Shown here: positions 12,284 through 22,227 of the stretch, in pieces
How positions within the stretch are numbered: position 1 is the stretch's first letter
Layout: each line of letters starts with the position of its first letter
DNA from: Perkinsus olseni
Taxonomy: Eukaryota > Perkinsozoa > Perkinsida > Perkinsidae
Length of the DNA: 53,032 nucleotides
Assembly: GCA_013115135.1 (NCBI GenBank)
Contig: JABANP010000378.1
Coordinates: 1 to 53,032 of the forward strand
Direction of reading: 5' to 3'
Position numbers and translations under genes: made by a program
Notes under the pieces: model-generated
The model's input: the letters and a program-made list of their open reading frames with translations, nothing else
Told to the model about the DNA's origin: nothing
Databases searched by the model: none

Positions 12284-13306
12284 TCAGCACGTGACAAGGG
12301 AGCGGAGCGAGGCCGCCCTCGGCTGCCCAATCATCGTTGGGAAGATCTCATTGGTCCCCAAGGCGTCGACTACAGACTTCCGGCAGGTGGGGCAGCTCAT
12401 ACGCGCGGGGTCGTACCAGCGAGTCTGCAGCTCTACGTCGTCTGTGGAGCGCCAGCGGATCCTCTGCGGCCTCAACAGCCACGTTTTGATGCAGTCGTCG
12501 TGGAAGGCATGGCCACACCAAAGAGTTCTCTGCGCCACACCAGCCTCGATGCTATCGATGCAGACGTTACACGTCTCTACGCCGTCCTCTTCCTGGGGAA
12601 CGATACGCGTCCTCGTGGATCGGGATATGAGACGCTTAGCCTCCACGCGAGTGACGAATTTTGGGGTACGGCTGACGTCGTTTGGGTTGTCGTGTTGTCT
12701 GCGATAACGGCGGTAGAGTTTGAGTACCAGATAGATGACGAGGACGAAAGTGACGGGGATAACTACCGGCAGTAACAGTACTAGTGCTAATGCCAAACCA
12801 GACAGTTCCAACTCGACTGGTAGCTCATCGGTCATATTTCCACCATTGGCAAGGGCACGGCTTGGGCCTATGGGCAAGCGCAGGGCTGCACTCATGTAGA
12901 GGGACTCCATACCGTTACTATAAAAATCGTAACATCGCTCGGGGGGCGGCATAGGCCAAGTACCGTGTAACCATCGGGCGCAGCTATCACCGTGCTCCTC
13001 CTCATTAGTAGGAGGGCACGCTGCGTCACAGAAACTACAGGCGGCGTCGCTTCGGCTGATGCACCCGTTGCAGGGAGAGCTGTCCTCTTCACAGTCCAGT
13101 GGAAGCTCCTTATGGCCATCCCCTCGGTCATGGGGTCCTCGAGGGTCACTAGGCCAGGCCTCACATGCTCCACTAACTGGACACCAAAGGCAGGCAGGGG
13201 TAGCGATGCAGCCGTCGCAGGTATTGTGATAGCGGCAAACATCCTCCCCTTTTGCTGATGAAACCGTGAGGCAGAGGATGATCCAATGAGGTCGCCATGG
13301 TCTCAT
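12284..13306 (-). CDS. Single-pass RING-H2 protein with Cys-rich lumenal domain
   Basis: Predicted membrane E3 ubiquitin ligase of 340 aa. I chose the ATG at 13306 because it gives a signal peptide (MRPWRPHWIILCLTVSSAKG). Next come two Cys-rich PSI-like modules (motif CDGCIATPACLWC, then CNGCISRSDAACSFC), a transmembrane helix (residues about 168-196), and a C-terminal RING-H2 with ligands CNVC, CGH, FH, DDC and CPTC. The gap between the sixth and seventh ligands is about 32 residues, longer than usual. PSI-like modules suggest an extracellular or lumenal ligand-binding part. The gene converges on the GT25 gene with an 87-bp gap. The substrate is unknown. Confidence 0.85.
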   Translation of the reverse strand: MRPWRPHWIILCLTVSSAKGEDVCRYHNTCDGCIATPACLWCPVSGACEAWPSDPRGPHDRGDGHKELPLDCEEDSSPCNGCISRSDAACSFCDAACPPTNEEEHGDSCARWLHGTWPMPPPERCYDFYSNGMESLYMSAALRLPIGPSRALANGGNMTDELPVELELSGLALALVLLLPVVIPVTFVLVIYLVLKLYRRYRRQHDNPNDVSRTPKFVTRVEAKRLISRSTRTRIVPQEEDGVETCNVCIDSIEAGVAQRTLWCGHAFHDDCIKTWLLRPQRIRWRSTDDVELQTRWYDPARMSCPTCRKSVVDALGTNEIFPTMIGQPRAASLRSLVTC

Positions 13307-13811
13307 GGCAAGCCCTGAGGGATGAACTGCAACCACAACAAAGGAGAGTCGACCACCATCCGCCCACGGCTGTAGGTGTGACTTGAATGACAACACAACA
13401 GAATGATGGATGATGAGATCGTCGTCGTGTAAGAAGTCGTACAGAATGTACAGCGTCTGAGGTTGTGTACCGGGAACATCCCGTAGTGAACTAAATCTAT
13501 GAACAACATTTTCATCATCATCAGATTAACGCCTCCGACCAGACAATCTCGTTGGTCCCCTTTTCGACACAGGGAGGCATCCCTGTATAGCGGTCTGACA
13601 ACGAACGCTAAGAACAAGCCGTACTTCACTCCGACCCCTCCTACTCGTTTCCGCGGGGCGGTCCGTCGTGGGGGCTAGGCTCCCCCTTAGCCTCCTCGCC
13701 CAAACTGGATGAGCGTCGCCGTCGCTTCGAGTCCTGGACGTCTGGGAGGTTGAGCCCGAGAGGGACAGAAGGCGCAATCGGTATGTATTCTTTGATGTTA
13801 TTCAGTACCTA
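13307..13811. other. Intergenic, between RING gene and HDAC
   Basis: This separates two minus-strand genes. No open frame with an ATG and coding character was found. It should hold the promoter or trans-splice acceptor of the RING-H2 gene and the 3' UTR of the HDAC. Confidence 0.5.
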
Positions 13812-15606
13812 CTACGGAGACGGCATCCTCCCGGTGGACCACAGGGCCGGCCGTACCGTAGTGACAGTGTGCTCAACGCTGTCTCTCGTGTTATGCTCCT
13901 TGAGATCAGGTTGGGCTTTAACATGTACGCTCGGACAGGCAGCGTATCGTACGTAGTATTGGTCCGAGGAGGGTATACAGGTCTCCTCAGCACCAGCAGA
14001 CAGGAACGGCTCGCCCCGATTCAACTACCAAAACCTACCCTGTGGCACGCCACCACTACGCGTTAGTTCTCACCCAGACGGCTGTTTCCATGGACCAGCA
14101 CTTGGCAACGCTTGTCAAGGCTGTAACCGCCGCCTCCGAGTACCAGAGTCGGTATACCCAGCCTTCGCAGCTCTTGCACCTATCCGCTGGGTGTGGGCTG
14201 TCCGTGTAACAGGCTCCCCCTAGTACCGCTGTCGCGTGGCCTCTGGTGGAGAGGTTGAATCCGCTATGTGACGTGAGAAGGTCTCCAGCCAACGAATCAG
14301 AACCGGACTGTACCACAAGACAGCTTGGCCTGAGGTCGAGCGCTGTACTCTATGAGAATGACGCTCAAGAGCCTAGACCTACCGGAAGCGCTGGACGAGC
14401 GTCTTCAACGTTGTACGCAACGCGTAGAGGAACATCTCATCGGACAGTCCTGGCTTCATTGGGAGATTCACCGCATGACCCTTGGCAGGCGTCCCTTCCG
14501 GCCCGATGTCGTATATTGCACCTGGGGTTATTGATTATGAATGGCAGAGGGGGGAAGGCCGTTAGTACCCGTGCCTGGGAAGGAGACTGCGTTGCTCTTT
14601 GACGGCGCTGAGTGTATTGATAGAGTAACGACTCGCGGGCAGGAGTAGAAGGCCTCCTCCACGGCATCACCATGATGGTAGTCGATATCAACATACAACA
14701 CCCGCTCGTACCTGTTCCCGTAATACCACTCCTTGCGCAAATCGTCGAGTAGTTTGAGCCTACACTTCCAGTAACTTGACGATCGCCAGGACAATGTCAT
14801 TAACATAGCAGAAGCCAGCAGCATTGGCGCAGTGAGCGTGATGCATGCCTAAGTATCACAGATACCTCCCCACAGGTAGTACTCCACCCTAGGACCTCCG
14901 TTCCAATTTATAGCGATCGGTCTATTGTCCGTGTTATCGCACAGCCACTGTGCAGCATCAAGGGATGCCCCAGCCGTCCGGCAGCAGTAGTCGAATACAC
15001 CCTCAAATAGAGTACAGTCCGTCCACGGCAACAACGACAAGTTGTACTTAACGAACCTACAAGGCAAAGCTCCAGCCACAGCTGTACAGCGGAAGACCCC
15101 TCCTCCCCCCAGTACGGGTCAACGGCATGCTTTTTGCGTTCGGCTTCCGAGGGGTTGCGGATGAACTCTAGATACCGTCTATCGTGGAACACCGCAAGCT
15201 CATCGAAAGTAGCGGGTTCGAAGCTGTATAATGATAGACGATTCATCGGTGACTCAGCCTCCTGACCATGATGGTGTTCAACTTGGATTGAACTGCGATT
15301 GTAGGCACCCTACCAGCAGCCCGTAGTTCACAATGAGGGAGTGTGTGAGCCGTAGCCTTTCCGGGTCCATAGGGTGGTCACCACACCCTCCCACTGCGAA
15401 CTTGAAAGCCCCTATGTCGCTGCCTTCTATGATCTCATAGCGACCCTCTCCTGTGGATGGTGAAGCTACTCCCTTTCCTGTATCAACGGCTACTCACCGA
15501 GAGTCCTATGGTGGATGTCAGTGAAGTACGCTACCGGCCTATTGGTGTCGAATCTATTGGTCGTACATTCTGGCAGCCTCGGTGCTTCGGAATCGCTTCC
15601 TCCCAT
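13812..15606 (-). CDS. Class I histone deacetylase, with a +1 frame disruption
   Basis: Zinc-dependent lysine deacetylase (RPD3/HDAC1 class), about 452 aa in 10 exons: 15606-15498, 15450-15314, 15261-15116, 15056-14896, 14848-14764, 14711-14569, 14521-14383, 14347-14227, 14179-14074, 14024-13812. Family motifs appear in order: [48 protein letters not shown] joined to [17 protein letters not shown] (catalytic His pair), [13 protein letters not shown] (Zn ligands Asp and His), [15 protein letters not shown] (Zn Asp), [20 protein letters not shown]. Between GGGGY and VAKCW there are 13 nt where the family has 12, so exon 9 is 106 nt between two phase-0 introns. This is a frame break, an assembly error or a recoding site. 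All catalytic residues are otherwise present. The C-terminal part after residue about 375 still matches the family. Confidence 0.92.
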
Positions 15607-16299
15607 ACAAAGAGAAGCCTGTAATGGCGAGAATGCATAGGGAATTAGTCGCCCACCCCATGTGATTTTCCCGGGCTCTGCCGCACTACGACCGATGTCT
15701 CGAAGAACTCAACAAGCACTTCGCCCTAGAGACGGTCCGTGTGCAGTATGTAATTATGTACTACGGTTAGCCGGTTGGTATACAGCAGAAGAGTAAGGGG
15801 AGCTGATTGCAGGTCTGAGACAAAGGAAAACCGGATCTATCTGAGGCGGCGAGGCGCGGCGCTGGTTGTGCCTTGCACGCATGCACATTCGGTAAGGTGC
15901 GCCGCTATCACAGTAACTCCCTAGTTATGGATTTTGACCCCAGTGCAGTGTGACGGATTAAGACTTGATAGTTGTGGACAGGCGTAAGGGCGTCTTTGAG
16001 ACCTGAACCCAGATAGGTTTAGAGACGACCCCGAAAGGGCTGAAGAATGTCAAGCAGCAAGGAAACGGTGATATGGCCTCGAAGTGGGAAAATAACCTCG
16101 AGCGAGCCCGAAGTTCGAGATGGGTAGCGAAGGTCCGCTGGTGGTTCAGTACCTGACAACATAGAGCCCTATCACCAATGCTTGTGGAATATTCGGTGAA
16201 TGCACAATAACTGTCAATCTCGATAGCTCCTTGGCTCAAGGTCCAGTGAGCGTCGTTTTTCAACTTGATTTTCAACAGGTGTAATTTGCCTTCAAGGCA
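15607..16299. other. Divergent intergenic region
   Basis: It lies between the HDAC start and a small plus-strand frame. A minus-strand open stretch at 15958-16275 begins with TTG and shows no recognised domain, so I do not call it. Regulatory sequence for the HDAC should lie here. Confidence 0.45.
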
Positions 16300-16608
16300 A
16301 TGGCTAGCGCGGCCCCGTTGAAGTTGGCGAGAAGTCAGCGGCTACCTATACCAGTAGGAGGACAGCATGCTGGTCCATCATACAGCCTATGGCGGCTAAG
16401 TGACGGCACTCCCTACACTAAGGTCCTCTGTTACCCAGTGCACTACGAGTCAGCAATCTCCTTAGAAGAGAGCGGAACTGTCGGGCACCACGAGTTCGAG
16501 CTGGAACCACCATCACGACCACAGGGATGGTCAACCCTAGAGTGGAGAATTGCCTGCGACGCTGTGGCAGATGGTGTCACTACTACTATCTTCAAGAGGG
16601 TTGAATGA
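16300..16608 (+). CDS. Small hypothetical protein, 102 aa
   Basis: This ATG-initiated open frame lies 23 bases after a pyrimidine/CAG site that could serve as a splice or trans-splice acceptor. The product is soluble and mixed in composition, beginning MASAAPLKLARSQRLPIPVG. It has no recognised domain, signal peptide or membrane helix. It is separate from the POLD2 gene downstream, whose first exon starts at 17022 in an unrelated frame. It could be a single-exon gene, one exon of a larger gene, or chance. Confidence 0.35.
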   Translation: MASAAPLKLARSQRLPIPVGGQHAGPSYSLWRLSDGTPYTKVLCYPVHYESAISLEESGTVGHHEFELEPPSRPQGWSTLEWRIACDAVADGVTTTIFKRVE

Positions 16609-17021
16609 TGCCAATGCGCCCTCTCATCGCCGTTCTTGAAACAGTCCCCGAGTCTGCTTGATTCGACAGCAGCAACAACAGCGCACTTCTTTTTCGTGTA
16701 AGATACTTTTTCACTCGAAGCTTCTATGCTTTTTGAAAGAGTCATCGGCGCTGAGTCGTGAAGACTGGTAGCGGTCTTCACGTTCTCGACTGGGCACTCT
16801 AACGGGCAGGTGCTCTCGCCCCTTCCGTACAGGAAACCCCAACTGGCTTGCTGTGTAGTCTCAGTACATGAGAACACCTACAATTTTGTCGCGTAGCCGG
16901 TACCCCCGAACAGTTGGCGAGCCTCGGTAGCCAGAGCGTTGCGTTGGTGAATCAGACGCTCGGGAGAGTCACGGAGTATTCCTGTCGTCGTTCAGCAGCT
17001 TCTTCTCGTTTCCACCCGGGA
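16609..17021. other. Intergenic upstream of POLD2
   Basis: No supported gene. The POLD2 reading frame is open back to 16914 but has no ATG before 17022. The pyrimidine-rich stretch just before 17022 may hold an acceptor site. Confidence 0.4.
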
Positions 17022-19305
17022 ATGGTCGGAGTATTGCCAGAGCCAAGCGAAGCGGACGGTGATCTCCTCCTGACGGTACCTACTGACGAGGAGCTACGCC
17101 AAGTTGGAGCTGAGCGCGTCCCTATAGCGAGGAATAGGGCGTCTGCTCAGTGAGTATTGTCAGATGCGTCCATAGTGCCTACAGCTGTCGTCCGTTACAG
17201 TCCTAGAGGGCTGTCGGCTCCCCTAAGCATGTTTTGCGGTAGATACCGTGATCTATGCGATAGCTTCCGGGACGACATCCGCGGCAGTGATGATAAGTTG
17301 AGGCTCTCCGCATGTAACTTCGAGTTGCAATACGCCAGTACCTACTTCACGAGGCTCAACATGCTCAAGTAGGCGGCAGAAACCGGAACACTTCCACGGC
17401 CGGTTACTCAGGCGCAGCGTTGTGGAGGCTGCTAGAGCCAAATGGGTCAACACTAAAGCTATCCCCTCTGACCATCTCCTTGAGGGTATCGGACACGTCA
17501 CCGATCGTGAGCGTGGGGTAAGGCCTAGGATGATATTACGTCTGCCAGTGCGGCTACTTATAGGTCACAGTGGCGATATATGGCTGTGTTGTTAAGGAGG
17601 TCAAACTGCGACCATCAGTGTTGGCGGAGATACAGAAAACTGCAGGAATTAGTGGAACCCATCCGGCGATGGTAGCATGTTCATTCTCCGCAATGATGTC
17701 GTGATCACCCTGGTAGTCTTAGACGTCCGAGGGTTACTCGATGACGGATCCCTATGCATCTGATGAAGACAAGATCTACCTCGAGGACAGCAGCTCACGT
17801 ATACGCTTGGTTGTGAAGGAGGGCTCTTCTGTAGACTTGAACAGGCTCTGCCAAGGCCTGGTGAGCGACCGGGAACCACAGTGCTGAGATCTTGCCATAG
17901 CGTGAGTTCTCGTATGCCAATAGCGAGCGCCTACGCAGGAAGCTCGCGGACTGAGCGTAGTGTGTTCAGTTGAGTGCAGTACTCTGAGAGCACCGTCGTT
18001 GGTGCCAGGTACTAGCATTCAAGGGGACCAGAGGGCGCGGCTGCTTCGAAGTTGATGACATGGTAGGCTGGTCGGAAAATGCTTGAATTCTCTGGAGATT
18101 CATGTATGATCATGACCTGTATTACCATCATATGCTCAGGCGTTCCCTCTGCCCCTCGCCCCCAAGATGATAGCACGATCGGATAGCAGTGATGCCAAGT
18201 ACGTCGGCTTCGTGAGCGGGCTCTGCCTGGGGCAAGAATCAGAAGCTAGGTCGATGCTGGCGGAGTGGATCACTGGGGCTGCAGGTTGGTTGTTCCTTTG
18301 GCCGCAGTGATTATCAGTTAGTCTTCTTGCTCGTCAGTTGATGAGACCGACACAGTCGCTGACCCCTCGGTTATGGTTCGACTTATAGTAGCCGGCGACA
18401 CTCTAGCGGGTGTAACGACTCAGGCAGACCTCAACAGCGTTGATCAGTGGGCATTCAGCTCCTTAGCCATTGAGTGAGCTGTTCCCTGCAGGTTCTTGGC
18501 ACAAGTCGCTCGATCAGTGCCCGTGACGATCCTCCCGGGTTCCCAGGATCCTGCCAACTTCGCCTTGCCGCAGCAACCACTGCACTCTGCCCTGTTCCCT
18601 GAGTCCAGAAAGGTGAAGGATCTCACCGCAGAGACTAACCCAGCGAGGTGGGTCTCGGTCGAAGTCGAGGTACAGATGCGTGCATCACCTGAGAATTTCT
18701 CAGGTTTCAAGTTGGAGACTGTGTTTTCCTCGGCAGCACTGGGGCCTGTGTGAAAGAGGTCACGCAGTACTCCACGAGCACTGATGTTTTGGGTGAGCTC
18801 TTGACGGCCTTTCCCGTCCATGCCTCATAGACGCCACCATCCATGTCACTGGTGTTCATTGATAGATGCCCTGGAGCTTACGGCTCGAAGTCGAGTGATA
18901 GCCCCCACAGCTCCAGATACAATCGCGTGCTATCCGTTTCCTAACTTCGACCCTCTCGTCATCACTGAGGGTAGGCAGCAGCACTCCAGCCCTTGTTATC
19001 GGACTGCCTTGTGTTCAGACGAGCCCGCGGCTCATGTTATGTTCTCCTCTAATCACAACAAGGCTGCCTTTAGAGTGGTAGACCTCGGAGATGCCAAACT
19101 CACTCTGCTGTCCGTCAGCACATTCGTATCCGGTACTTGCTATGCTTCTGCTCATTTAGTTCACGTTGGCTCGTCTTCAGACCCGGTACTGCTACTGGTT
19201 AATATAAATGACCCGGGCGATATTAGAAGGATCAGCTTCAAGGCCAGTGGCACATTCCAAGCAGAAGGGGAAGACGGTGACACTCCGATGGACGATACTT
19301 CATAA
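17022..19305 (+). CDS. POLD2: DNA polymerase delta small subunit (POLD2/p50-like)
   Basis: B-subunit of replicative DNA polymerase delta: a nuclear, catalytically inactive phosphoesterase-fold protein that bridges the catalytic and other subunits. Family landmarks in order: ERVPIARN, FELQYASTYFTRL, LRPSVLAEI, ASDEDKIYLEDSSSRI, VLAFKGTRGRGCFEVDDM, YVGFVSGLCLG, SVPVTILPGSQDPANF, LPQQPLHSALFP, FQVGDCVFLGSTG and APTAPDTIACYPF. Exons: 17022-17149, 17201-17368, 17412-17517, 17564-17671, 17723-about 17860, about 18009-18062, 18140-18284, 18338-18446, 18492-18647, 18704-18792, 18866-18970, 19019-19305. Only the 17860-18009 join is uncertain, where a short V-T-G-T-like segment may be missing. Every other junction keeps frame and matches the animal homologue residue by residue. 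ATG 17022 is the first in frame. Confidence 0.93.
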
Positions 19306-19955
19306 GATGCAAAATTCAATCGGCTTCTCCGTGATGAGCTTGCGTTATCACCAGTAGCTAACAATACGAGATCGGATGCCCAATAAACGGTCTATCCTCC
19401 CCCAGTCGACACAACGCAGCGTTGCAGCGGTTCCCCGTCGGCCTCCATGACAACTCCGGAAGTGATGAACCGCTCGCCACCTAGGCGGGGTGATCACGGA
19501 ATTCATCTTGAATGCTTCTGCTCGCCGAAGCGCTACGGCGTCTCGCAGTCTGCGTCCCCTGTTATGTTCATATGGACTTCGGTTCACGAACTGTTATCAA
19601 CTCCCAGGCAATACCCAATAGCCCATACGCATTGGAGAGTCGTCCTTATAGATCTGCATACCCCTAGCTCACTAGCGTTTCGCACTTTAGCTCATCACCA
19701 CATGCCTGCCTAGCTCAACGCCATAGCACTCACGATCGTCTTCTGACTGTTAGACGTTAGACTATTAGACTCTGGAGCTACTATTAGACCAACGATACGC
19801 TCCTGCGAAGTGCCTGGCGGTATTCGTGCAGGATTTCAATCCCTAGCGAGTACTTGGCAGTGAATTACCCGCTCACAAAAGGGACAGAATCTGATAATTT
19901 TCAAGCTAGCACCTGTGAAACAATACCCCAATACGTGAATATCTACGCGAACGAT
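19306..19955. other. Intergenic
   Basis: Overlapping short open frames on both strands at 19348-19713 look like chance. A CAG at about 19828-19830 followed by an open frame could be an acceptor site for the RING gene downstream. Confidence 0.45.
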
Positions 19956-20567
19956 ATGTCATGCTGGTCAGCTCTGAAAGAGGCCGTCTGTATCTCCTTT
20001 ACATCCCGCTATGTTCTACTATGGGTATGCTATGTCCTCATCGTAGCTGGTTACTCCATTGCCACCTATTTCTCACAAGCCCATCCAACTGATGCTATCA
20101 ACGGTTACATTGTAGCAACGTATTTGGTGGTTGTAATAGTTCTACCCCCGCCCCTCATCGTATACTATTCCTGGCAATTGGAAGATGGTCGTAGGCGGAG
20201 AGATGAACGGCGGCGGAAGCGGGAACGAGCTGCGGAGACCTTCTCGACTAAATGGCGGAGTTGGTTAGATACCCACACCAAGGTCGGGCCCTACGAGAAA
20301 GTCATGCTTGAGCGAAACATCTCACGGTCCTCGGACAACACGGACGGCGATGAAGCTGAATCGTGTTCAATATGTTTGGTTGAGTTCGAAGAGGGTGACA
20401 TACTCCGCAATTTGCCTTGTCAACATGTGTACCATGAAGATTGTTTTAACGAGTGCTTCTCTGAGCTGCCTCGAGGTAAGCACCACAAGTGTCCTATGTG
20501 CCGTGCCCGGATTGGTCCTGAGATTCGTGACCACTTGGACGAGATTGGCAATCCGATTTCCGCCTGA
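19956..20567 (+). CDS. Two-TM RING-H2 protein
   Basis: Predicted membrane-bound E3 ubiquitin ligase, 203 aa from the first in-frame ATG (19956). The frame is open upstream to about 19800 without an ATG, so an upstream exon is possible. Features: two hydrophobic helices (around VLLWVCYVLIVAGYSIATYF and YIVATYLVVVIVLPPPLIVY), a strongly basic linker (RRRRDERRRKRER), then RING-H2 with CSIC, C-x-H, H-x2-C and CPMC spaced as in classical RING-H2. This is the second membrane RING-H2 gene within 8 kb. It is not closely similar to the one at 12.3-13.3 kb, which has one helix and a long RING insertion. Confidence 0.85.
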   Translation: MSCWSALKEAVCISFTSRYVLLWVCYVLIVAGYSIATYFSQAHPTDAINGYIVATYLVVVIVLPPPLIVYYSWQLEDGRRRRDERRRKRERAAETFSTKWRSWLDTHTKVGPYEKVMLERNISRSSDNTDGDEAESCSICLVEFEEGDILRNLPCQHVYHEDCFNECFSELPRGKHHKCPMCRARIGPEIRDHLDEIGNPISA

Positions 20568-20985
20568 TGTTTTTGAATCATAAACATAGCTTTTTAATTG
20601 TTTTCCTCAATTGTAATAGTCCTAATACATCATCAGCTGGCAGCTTTGCGTCCGCTTATTAGCTGCAGTTCGCCACCACTGTTAAATTTGGTTTCATTTC
20701 TTCCTCCTCGTAGCTGCGTTGTGAAAATCCTCCTCGTACGATGACAAGCAGGGCTTCTGGGAGACAATTGACACAACCGATCGTGACAGCTTAGGTTTTA
20801 ATCGAATATGTGTATACGTGTGAGTAGCCGTCGGACTCGCTCCAACCAATGGAGTGAGCTCATTCTCGGCAGATGATCGACTGACTCACGGAAGGCTTAT
20901 TATTAAATTCCTTGAAATTCTCTTCTCCTCGATTCGTCTAGCGCGAGGTTCACAAGGCTTCCACAGTTTTCGCCTTTTCCTCATC
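20568..20985. other. Intergenic
   Basis: No gene seen. Pyrimidine-rich tracts at about 20920-20985 precede the next start codon. They suit a splice or trans-splice acceptor. Confidence 0.45.
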
Positions 20986-21768
20986 ATGAAGTGCGTTGCA
21001 GCTCTCACCACTCTCGCCTGTTTCACTGTTGCTGGCGCTATCACTAGTAACGAGGCCCGTGTTGACGACACTTTGACGAGCATTCTCGCCACTGGAGTTC
21101 CTGAGATGAACTCCATGATTTCTGCCAAGCTCCCGAAGGCTATGGTATTCAACCCACCGGTCGGAGTCGCCAGCACCAAGCGATCTCGCTTCCTGCATGT
21201 CGGTGAAGGCTACAACGTCTCACTACTTCAATTGAATAATGTGGATTCGCTTCAAGTGGATCTGCTGGAGCCTTCTGTCACCTCCACCAACGAGTCAATC
21301 ACCCTTGGCATGGACATCTCTGCCAAGTTCACCGAGGCTCCTAGAATCTTCGGCTACGTTGACGCCTACTACGGCAAGCTCAGCGCCGAGGGAGATGTCC
21401 AAGTCTCTATTGATCAGATCGCAGTGAGCACTCGCATCGATCTGACCGTCTCTCTAGTCGACAACACCGGTATCATGGTCAAGGCTCACATTGATGATCT
21501 CAAGATGGCCCCCATCAAAGTGGAGAACCTCGATATCTACTGGGGACTTGATGGCCACGAGCTTCCTCACTGGTTGGATGATATTTTCAATGACTTGCTC
21601 AATCTCAACGTCGATCTCGCTGAAGATATCGGCCGGTGCATCGAGAAGGAGCTCATCAAGAAGTTGACTGCCGAGGGAGTTGTTGTTGGCAACAAGGAGC
21701 TCACTCATTTCGCGCCTATCGTCTTCCCTATGTTGTTTGACAAGATCAATGCTTTCCTTCAAGCATAA
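20986..21768 (+). CDS. Secreted protein, possibly lipid-binding (TULIP/BPI-like)
   Basis: Single-exon gene of 260 aa. ATG 20986 gives a clean signal peptide (MKCVAALTTLACFTVAGA); the frame upstream is open but non-signal. The mature part alternates beta-strand-like segments with a C-terminal amphipathic stretch (HWLDDIFNDLLNLNVDLAEDI). It has no membrane anchor and few cysteines, as in BPI/TULIP lipid-binding proteins. That family link is an inference from pattern, not a motif match. Codons are strongly biased to C/G in third positions compared with neighbours, which suggests high expression. One potential N-glycosylation site lies at NVS and another at NES. Confidence 0.72.
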   Translation: MKCVAALTTLACFTVAGAITSNEARVDDTLTSILATGVPEMNSMISAKLPKAMVFNPPVGVASTKRSRFLHVGEGYNVSLLQLNNVDSLQVDLLEPSVTSTNESITLGMDISAKFTEAPRIFGYVDAYYGKLSAEGDVQVSIDQIAVSTRIDLTVSLVDNTGIMVKAHIDDLKMAPIKVENLDIYWGLDGHELPHWLDDIFNDLLNLNVDLAEDIGRCIEKELIKKLTAEGVVVGNKELTHFAPIVFPMLFDKINAFLQA

Positions 21769-22227
21769 ATCACTTTTCTCCCCTGTCTTTGTCCAGTTTG
21801 TTTGGACTGTTTAGACCTCACCTTGTCTGAACAGTAGATAGCCTCGTGTTGTTCTTAATGGTGCTCACTGGGCATGGTAAGTGCGAGAAGGGATATCCCA
21901 GGCCATATGCAGCATATGATATGCTTCACATCACAAAAAATGTTCCTGGGAAACGCTTCCCAGTTCCCTTGAGTGCCGACGCTAGTGCTTAGATCACTAG
22001 GGGATATTCAATAAGCTGTAGAAACGCTAGCGTGGATAGGTAAGCTCGAGAATTCACCGGTCGACGAGAGTTTTGGGTGTGTGACGTTTTGCCTTGGGGT
22101 AAATCGTTCGCTTCCAGCATGCGCATAATCGTTGTCGTCGTGAGACGGCATGCCGCACGCAAGCGCATTCTCTTTCTCGTGCTTAGCAGACGTCACCGTT
22201 CGGTTCCCTCTAGTGTTGTTTTAATTG
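21769..22227. other. Intergenic
   Basis: It contains a few short palindromic stretches (for example around 21902-21925, catatgcagcatatgatatg) and no supported gene. The 3' part should carry the promoter of the peptidase gene. Confidence 0.45.

Noticed and set aside
15958..16275. 105-aa minus-strand frame beginning MKIKLKND
   Set aside because: The first codon is TTG, not ATG, and no domain or splice support was found.
18465..18491. An 18-nt intron in POLD2
   Set aside because: Using the donor at 18447 gives a 45-nt intron and a residue-by-residue match to the family (SVDQ joined to FLAQVARSVPV), so the 18-nt reading is unnecessary.
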